This document shows, in pieces, positions 58,429 through 64,000 of a stretch of DNA of 64,000 nucleotides. Numbering within the stretch: the stretch's first letter is position 1; every line of letters begins with the position of its first letter. A model generated the notes under the pieces. It was given only the letters and a program-made list of their open reading frames with translations. It made no database searches and was not told the origin of the DNA. Where the stretch lies: the NCBI RefSeq assembly GCF_001010805.1, contig NZ_CP011477.1:2495001-2559000 (forward strand), read 5' to 3'. Source of the DNA: Spongiibacter sp. IMCC21906 (GTDB lineage: Bacteria > Pseudomonadota > Gammaproteobacteria > Pseudomonadales > Spongiibacteraceae). The position numbers were made by a program, and so were the translations under genes.

Positions 58429-59564
58429 TGAGCGCGCTCCTGCACCCATTTTTTCAGTTCAGGGCTATTTAGCACTGTCTTAAGGGCAAGCAAAAAACGG
58501 GCATTTTCCTGCTCAAGGCCGATGGAAACTCGCAGATGATTGGGCATATCGTATATGCCTACTGGCCGAACAATGACGCCTGACTCTAGCAAAGCCTGAT
58601 AAATCGGACCTGCTGCACAAGGCAACTCAATAGCAATAAAATTACCCACTGAGGGAATATACGGAACGCCCAACGCGTCGAGACCACTGCAAAGCTGAGC
58701 CATGCCCGCACGGTTCACGTCTTGACTGCGAGTAAGATAATCGGCATCTGCCAGCACTGCTTCGGCGGCAGCCAACGCAGGTACAGTCACATTAAAGGGT
58801 GCCCGTACCCGGTTCAGTAAATTGGCAACATCTTTATGGCTCACCGCATAACCCACTCGCAAACCGGCCAAACCGTAAGCTTTAGAAAACGTGCGGGTTA
58901 AAATTAAATTAGGGTATTCTTTTAATAACGCCAGCCCATCCTCACCCAAACCAGTGCCGACAAACTCAACGTAGGCCTCGTCCAAAACCACCATCACCCG
59001 CTCAGGCACCTGGGCCATAAACCGGCGAATATCGGCGAAATCCAGACAGGTCCCGGTGGGGTTATTGGGGTTGGCGATAAACAGCAAGCGAGTGTCGTCC
59101 TCAATCGCTGCGGCCATTGCATCCAAATCATGGCCCCACTCTTTGGCCGGGGTGACAATGGCCCGTGCACCTACCGCCTGAACGGAAATAGGATAAACAA
59201 TAAATGCGTATTGGGAGAAAACCGCCGAACTATTCTTATCCAAAAACACTCGGGCAATTACGTCCAACACATCGTTAGAACCATTGCCCAATGTTAACTG
59301 GTCTGGATTAACACCCAGACGGGGCGCCAAGGTGTTCTTTAACGCAAAGCCACTGGCATCGGGGTATAAATGGCTTTCTGCCAGGGCCGCGGTGGCAGCC
59401 GCCAAAGCTTTAGGCGACGGTCCCAAAGGATTTTCATTACTGGCCAACTTCACAACATCAACCAGTCCCAGCTCCCGCTCCAACTCTTCAACGGGTTTGC
59501 CCGGCTGATACGGCGACAGGCCCTGCACACCGCTATTGGCCAGCGCAATCAAATCACAACTCAT
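58425..59564 (-). CDS. hisC: Histidinol-phosphate aminotransferase (aromatic type)
   Basis: 379 residues, PLP fold-type I aminotransferase. GNGSNDVLDVIARVFL, NPNNPTGTCLDF, and the Schiff-base Lys in RTFSKAYGLAGLRVGY. In this operon, between pheA and tyrA, the HisC2-type enzyme probably serves as the aromatic aminotransferase for Phe/Tyr. ATG 59564 follows GAGGG at seven bases; TTG 59570 is rejected. A few bases after pheA. Confidence 0.95.
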   Translation of the reverse strand: MSCDLIALANSGVQGLSPYQPGKPVEELERELGLVDVVKLASNENPLGPSPKALAAATAALAESHLYPDASGFALKNTLAPRLGVNPDQLTLGNGSNDVLDVIARVFLDKNSSAVFSQYAFIVYPISVQAVGARAIVTPAKEWGHDLDAMAAAIEDDTRLLFIANPNNPTGTCLDFADIRRFMAQVPERVMVVLDEAYVEFVGTGLGEDGLALLKEYPNLILTRTFSKAYGLAGLRVGYAVSHKDVANLLNRVRAPFNVTVPALAAAEAVLADADYLTRSQDVNRAGMAQLCSGLDALGVPYIPSVGNFIAIELPCAAGPIYQALLESGVIVRPVGIYDMPNHLRVSIGLEQENARFLLALKTVLNSPELKKWVQERAQ

Positions 59565-59574
59565 AAGCAAGCCC

Positions 59575-60732
59575 TCAGAGCGCCGCCCTAGGGTAAGACC
59601 CTAGCACTTTATACGTCAGCGAATGCGCCTCAATAGCGGTGAGAATATCGGTAATCACCGACTCTTCCTGGTGTCCTTCAAATTCGATAAAGAAAAGATA
59701 CGTCCACGCCTCACTCCGCGAAGGCCGAGTATCAATTCTGGTCAGCATGACATTGGCCTTTTCAAAAGGCTCCAGCAGTCTGAACAACGCTCCCGGCACA
59801 TTGCGGGCCGACACCACCACCGAGGTTTTATCACTACCACTGGGGGCAACATCTTCTTTACCAATAATCAGAAAACGTGTGGTGTTATGAGGAAGATCTT
59901 CGATATCGCCCGCAAGCGTTTGCAAACCGTATTGCTGAGCCGCTAACTCACCCGCTACAGCCGCCACACTGGCATCAGCTGCCGCCAATTTTGCCGCCTC
60001 GCCGTTGCTGCTTACCGCCTGACGCTCAACACCAGGATAATTGGCATCGAGCCAACGCCGGCATTGGGCCAAGGCCTGTTGATGAGCACAAATGCGGGTA
60101 ATTTTTTGATCGGAATTTTGCTGCATCAAATGCAGGCGAATACGTAAATCCACCTCACCACAGATCTTTAGTGGCGAATGAATAAAGGCGTCCAGGGTGA
60201 GCGCCACCATGCCCTCGGTAGAGTTTTCTACCGGCACCACACCGTAATTACAGCGCCCGGCCTCCACGTCACGAAACACCGATTCAATCGACGCTTGAGG
60301 CACACTATGAATAGCATGGCCAAAATGCTTGATAGCCGCCGCCTGACTGAAGGTGCCCTCGGGGCCGAGATAGGCGACATCCAGCGGTTTTTCCAACGCC
60401 AGACAGGCCGACATAATCTCCCGAAAGATATACGCCACGGTGTCATCGGCCAACGGCCCTTGATTGGCCTCTTTTACCCGCGCCAGTACTTGTGCTTCGC
60501 GCTCAGGGCGGTAAAACAACAACTGCTGGGCGCTGTTGCTATCGCCGCTGGACTCAAATTCTTGGGTAGACGCATGCTCGCGCAACTTAACCTCAGCCAC
60601 TTGCTGAGCACAGCCCGCCCGCTGATTTAACAGCTGATGAATTTGAGTGTCGATACTGTCGATCTGCTGACGCAGATCATTCAAGTTTGTCGACTTAGCC
60701 GGGGTCTGATCTTTGTCTTTTTTGGCAGTCAT
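59575..60732 (-). CDS. pheA: Chorismate mutase / prephenate dehydratase (P-protein)
   Basis: 385 residues, bifunctional: AroQ chorismate mutase (~15-105, NLNDLRQQIDSIDTQIHQLL), prephenate dehydratase (~110-285 with YLGPEGTFSQAA and NTTRFLIIG), and a C-terminal ACT domain with the Phe-binding motif (GALFRLLEPFEKAN, RPSRSEAW). Feedback inhibited by phenylalanine in relatives. No Phe leader is visible; four bases after serC. Confidence 0.96.
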   Translation of the reverse strand: MTAKKDKDQTPAKSTNLNDLRQQIDSIDTQIHQLLNQRAGCAQQVAEVKLREHASTQEFESSGDSNSAQQLLFYRPEREAQVLARVKEANQGPLADDTVAYIFREIMSACLALEKPLDVAYLGPEGTFSQAAAIKHFGHAIHSVPQASIESVFRDVEAGRCNYGVVPVENSTEGMVALTLDAFIHSPLKICGEVDLRIRLHLMQQNSDQKITRICAHQQALAQCRRWLDANYPGVERQAVSSNGEAAKLAAADASVAAVAGELAAQQYGLQTLAGDIEDLPHNTTRFLIIGKEDVAPSGSDKTSVVVSARNVPGALFRLLEPFEKANVMLTRIDTRPSRSEAWTYLFFIEFEGHQEESVITDILTAIEAHSLTYKVLGSYPRAAL

Positions 60733-60736
60733 GCAC

Positions 60737-61816
60737 TCAGCCCTTGGTTTGGGCGAAATCTTTCATGTAGTGGATTAATGCATCCACTGCAGACTCGGGC
60801 ACCGCATTGTAAACGCTGGCACGCATGCCCCCCACCGAGCGATGGCCCTTCAGGTTTAGCAATCCGGCCTCATCGGCACCGGCCAAAAAGGCCTTATCCA
60901 AAGCGCTGTCCGCCAGCACAAAGGGAATATTCATTAGCGAGCGACTGGCCACTTCCACTGGGTTACTATAAAAGCCACTGGCATCAATATAACCGTATAG
61001 CTTTTCAGCTTTACGGCGATTGATAATTTCCATGCTCTCAAGGCCGCCCTGTTTCTTCAGCCATTTAAAGACCAATCCAGCCAAGTACCACGCCGATGTT
61101 GGGGGCGTGTTGTACATGGAATCATTGTCTGCCGCGGTTTGATAATCCATCATTGTCGGCGTAATGCTTTGGGCCTTGCCCAGCAGATCTTTACGTACAA
61201 TGACAATAGTCAAACCCGCTGGGCCGATATTTTTCTGGGCTCCGGCGTAAATCAAACCAAATTTATTGACATCAATCGGTCGAGATAAAATCGTCGAGGA
61301 CATGTCGGCGACCAGTGGCGCATGAGTTTTTGGTGTCCAGAAAAACTCTACCCCGCCAATGGTTTCATTGGGGGTGTAATGCAAATAAGCCGCATTGTCA
61401 CTGAGATTCCAGCTATCAAAGGCGGGAATGGTCGAGAAGTTAGTGTCTTCAGACGATGCCGCCACATTCACACGACCAAAGCGCTTCGCTTCTTTAATCG
61501 CTTTTTTAGACCACTGCCCGGTATTGACGTAATCGGCAACATCGCCCTCGGCCATTAAATTCAACGGCACCGCCGCAAACTGACTGCTGGCACCGCCTTG
61601 CAAAAACAACACCGCATAATCGTCAGAAATACCCAGCAAATCACGAAAATCCTGCTCGGCGGCATTGGCAATACCCACCACTTCATCGCTGCGGTGACTC
61701 ATTTCCATTACCGACAGGCCCTTGCCATGCCAGTCCAGCATTTCATCGCGAGCTTGGGCTAGCACCTCTTCAGGGATAGCCGCCGGTCCAGCACAGAAGT
61801 TATAGCATCGTGTCAT
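60737..61816 (-). CDS. serC: Phosphoserine aminotransferase
   Basis: 359 residues, PLP enzyme for serine and for vitamin B6 synthesis. Seen: YNFCAGPAAIPEEVL, LFLQGGASSQFAAVP, and the Schiff-base Lys in YAGAQKNIGPAGL. Head of the aromatic operon, as usual downstream of gyrA. ATG 61816. Confidence 0.97.
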   Translation of the reverse strand: MTRCYNFCAGPAAIPEEVLAQARDEMLDWHGKGLSVMEMSHRSDEVVGIANAAEQDFRDLLGISDDYAVLFLQGGASSQFAAVPLNLMAEGDVADYVNTGQWSKKAIKEAKRFGRVNVAASSEDTNFSTIPAFDSWNLSDNAAYLHYTPNETIGGVEFFWTPKTHAPLVADMSSTILSRPIDVNKFGLIYAGAQKNIGPAGLTIVIVRKDLLGKAQSITPTMMDYQTAADNDSMYNTPPTSAWYLAGLVFKWLKKQGGLESMEIINRRKAEKLYGYIDASGFYSNPVEVASRSLMNIPFVLADSALDKAFLAGADEAGLLNLKGHRSVGGMRASVYNAVPESAVDALIHYMKDFAQTKG

Positions 61817-61839
61817 TTTTACTTACTGCTCCAAAAGGT

Positions 61840-61868
61840 GAAAACAGGAGAGGTATCAACACCCCTCC
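61840..61868 (-). terminator. gyrA terminator
   Basis: GGAGGGGT / ACCTCTCC (with one G-T pair) and a six-base loop, followed on the minus strand by TGTTTTC. Nearby, CTTGATAGATA occurs twice. Confidence 0.5.
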
Positions 61869-61905
61869 AATCAAGCTTTTTATCTATCAAGGTCACTTAT
61901 ATCTA

Positions 61906-64000
61906 TCAAGACTCACTAGGGTCATCGCTTGGCGCGTCATCTGGGCCCACATCTGGCGTTTGCTTAGGGATTGCAGCGTCGTCAGTTGCAGCACCATCAT
62001 TCACCGCCTCTGCACCAAGTTCCGCTTCTTCCAGCTCGGCATCAATATCGGCCTCAGCAACACGCTGCACACCCACCAAATGCTCGTCTTCGCGCAGGCG
62101 AATCACCCTAACGCCCTGGGTGTTACGGCCCAGTTGCGAGACTTCATCGGTGCGGGTTCTTACCAGCGTGCCCTGATCGCTTATCAGCATCAGGTCATCG
62201 CCTTCAAAAACCTGCACCGCGCCGACCAAATCACCGTTACGCTCAGACATTGTCATGGCAATAACGCCACGGTTGCCGCGACCTTTACAGGGGAATTCTT
62301 CAACGGGAGTCCGTTTTCCGTAACCGTTTTCAGATACAGTCAGCACCCGGCCACCCTCGGCCGGAATAATCATGGCGATAACACACTGCTCTTCATCCAT
62401 GCGAATACCGCGTACACCGCGGGCAGTACGGCCCATTGCCCGCACATCACCTTCGTGGAATCGAGCTGCTTTACCGGCACTGCTCAATAGCACCACGTCG
62501 TCATCACCGTTAGTGATCGCGGTGCCAATCAAAACATCACCTTCATCCAACTCCAGCGCCCGCAAACCAACACTTCGGCGACGAGAGAACGCCTCCAGTG
62601 GCGTCTTTTTCACCGTGCCTTGTTCGGTGGCCATAAAGATGAAGTAGCCTTCGGTGTATTCCCGCACGGGTAAGATCGAGGTAATACGCTCGCTCTCATC
62701 CAGTGGCAGCAAGTTCACCATTGGACGACCACGAGAGTTACGGCCCGCCACTGGAATCTGATACACCTTCAGCCAGTACACTTTACCGATATTGCTGAAA
62801 CACAAAATAGTATCGTGGGTATTGGCCACCAACAGATGCTCAACAAAGTCCTCTTCTTTTACCGAGGTTGCCGATTTACCCATGCCACCACGACGCTGAG
62901 CTTGATAACTATCTAACGGCTGAGACTTGGCGTAGCCATTGTGAGAAATGGTCACCACCCGCTCTTCTTCAGGGATCAAGTCTTCGTGGGTTAAATCCAG
63001 TTGCGAGGCGACAATTTCGGTACGACGCTCATCGCCAAAGTCGGCCACCACTTGCTCAAGTTCGCCGCGAATCACCGCCAACAGTGCGTGATGATCACCC
63101 AGAATATTCATATATTCTGTTATTTCATCAAGCTTTACCTTGTATTCTTCAAGCAGTTTTTCATGCTCAAGCCCGGTTAGCTTTTGCAGACGCAATTCTA
63201 AAATTGCCTGCACTTGCGCAGCGGAAAGATGGTATTTGCCATCCCGCACGCCAAGGTGATCTTCGAGATCATCCGGGCGACAGGCATCGGCGCCCGCCCG
63301 CTCCAACATCGCGCTGACATCACCCAATTCCCAAGGGCGGCTTAACAAATTTTCGCGCGCTTCCTGGGTGGTGGCAGAGGCTTTAATCGTGGTAATGACT
63401 TCGTCAATGTTCGAGATCGCGACCGCCAAACCTTCCAACACATGCCCCCGTTCCCGAGCTTTACGCAGCAAGAACACGGTGCGGCGAGTAACCACTTCAC
63501 GACGATGGCGGACAAAGTATTCCAGCAGCTCTTTTAAATTGAGAATACGCGGCTGATTATCTACCAAGGCAACAATATTGATGCCAAAGACGTTTTGCAG
63601 CTGGGTTTGGGCGTAGAGGTTATTCAACACCACTTCGCCACTCTCGCCCCGTTTCATTTCCACAACCACCCTCAGACCGTCTTTATCGGACTCGTCCCGG
63701 AGCTCAGAAATGCCTTCTATTTTTTTCTCTTTCACCAGCTCGGCAATTTTTTCAATCAAGCGAGCCTTGTTTACCTGATACGGCAACTCGGTGACGATAA
63801 TGGTGTCTTTGTTGGTCTTCTCATTTGTAATGACCTCAGCCCGAGCACGCACATAAATGCGACCTCGACCCGTTTTATACGCCTCGATAATACCCGCGCG
63901 ACCATTGATGATAGCTGCAGTGGGAAAATCGGGTCCCGGCACATGCTCCATCAATTCTTCAATCGTGATATCGGGATTATCCAACACCGCCAAACAAGCA
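61906..64000 (-). CDS. gyrA: DNA gyrase subunit A, C-terminal ~698 residues (5' end outside window)
   Basis: The open frame continues past the right edge ([17 protein letters not shown]), so the ATG at 63993 is internal and about 180 residues, including the catalytic Tyr, are missing. Present: [27 protein letters not shown], the GyrA-box QRRGGMGK and six-bladed beta-pinwheel repeats, then a long acidic tail ([19 protein letters not shown]). Introduces negative supercoils together with GyrB. The tail is as in Pseudomonas-type GyrA. Confidence 0.97.
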   Translation of the reverse strand, partial: ACLAVLDNPDITIEELMEHVPGPDFPTAAIINGRAGIIEAYKTGRGRIYVRARAEVITNEKTNKDTIIVTELPYQVNKARLIEKIAELVKEKKIEGISELRDESDKDGLRVVVEMKRGESGEVVLNNLYAQTQLQNVFGINIVALVDNQPRILNLKELLEYFVRHRREVVTRRTVFLLRKARERGHVLEGLAVAISNIDEVITTIKASATTQEARENLLSRPWELGDVSAMLERAGADACRPDDLEDHLGVRDGKYHLSAAQVQAILELRLQKLTGLEHEKLLEEYKVKLDEITEYMNILGDHHALLAVIRGELEQVVADFGDERRTEIVASQLDLTHEDLIPEEERVVTISHNGYAKSQPLDSYQAQRRGGMGKSATSVKEEDFVEHLLVANTHDTILCFSNIGKVYWLKVYQIPVAGRNSRGRPMVNLLPLDESERITSILPVREYTEGYFIFMATEQGTVKKTPLEAFSRRRSVGLRALELDEGDVLIGTAITNGDDDVVLLSSAGKAARFHEGDVRAMGRTARGVRGIRMDEEQCVIAMIIPAEGGRVLTVSENGYGKRTPVEEFPCKGRGNRGVIAMTMSERNGDLVGAVQVFEGDDLMLISDQGTLVRTRTDEVSQLGRNTQGVRVIRLREDEHLVGVQRVAEADIDAELEEAELGAEAVNDGAATDDAAIPKQTPDVGPDDAPSDDPSES

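Overview
The window looks like a stretch of chromosome from a marine-type gammaproteobacterium in the broad Pseudomonadales/Cellvibrionales group. Spongiibacteraceae-like is a guess from protein style and moderate GC. The main support is the minus-strand order gyrA-serC-pheA-hisC-tyrA-aroA-cmk-rpsA-ihfB-lapA-lapB-pyrF, which matches Pseudomonas and its relatives, and the block thrS-infC-rpmI-rplT-pheS-pheT-ihfA-merR. No phage, plasmid, CRISPR or intact insertion sequence is visible.

Layout. 0-9.5 kb: a K+/H+ antiporter cut by the left edge, an MFS transporter, the tamA-tamB outer-membrane assembly pair, and an SDR with an altered active site. 9.5-14.1 kb: a WHG-type TetR regulator behind palindromic operators, a DUF2254 membrane protein, and a divergent SDR/LysR pair. 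The SDR/LysR promoter is interrupted by a 318-bp non-coding element with perfect 24-bp inverted termini. 14.1-21.7 kb: ybbP-ybbA-tesA, fumC, and bioA with a voltage-gated-type channel that ends in a zinc ribbon. 21.7-31.3 kb: small envelope genes (OMP barrel, EF-hand, YjbQ, YtfJ-like, TruC-like, DUF2971, YbfF-like esterase, lipoprotein, His-rich secreted protein, GST), then a PepSY protein with a PhoP/PhoQ-like two-component system. 31.3-37.1 kb: an OmpA-family/TpsB-like pair with no visible TpsA, a CtaG/SCO1 pair, and a secreted protein built from PGLD repeats behind a near-ideal CRP-type site. 37.3-50.8 kb: tRNA-Pro, the translation block (merR to thrS), tRNA-Val, uvrB, tRNA-Asn, a small secreted protein, an SLC13-type permease and a DHH phosphoesterase. 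50.9-64 kb: the pyrF-to-gyrA block, with gyrA cut by the right edge.

How the genes connect. serC, pheA, hisC, tyrA and aroA cover serine and aromatic amino-acid synthesis. cmk and rpsA follow, then ihfB and the LPS-control pair lapA/lapB. Both IHF subunits lie within about 16 kb. thrS, infC, rpmI, rplT and pheST form the classic translation cluster, with infC starting at AUU, so automatic ORF calling truncates it. Several starts here were moved from the longest ORF to a codon with a better ribosome binding site; the reason is given in each entry.

Most promising for follow-up: the 318-bp structured element that splits a palindrome in the SDR/LysR promoter; the OmpA/TpsB-like pair whose barrel protein has no encoded signal peptide; and the CRP-linked PGLD-repeat protein. 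All functions are read from sequence recognition only; no database search was run.
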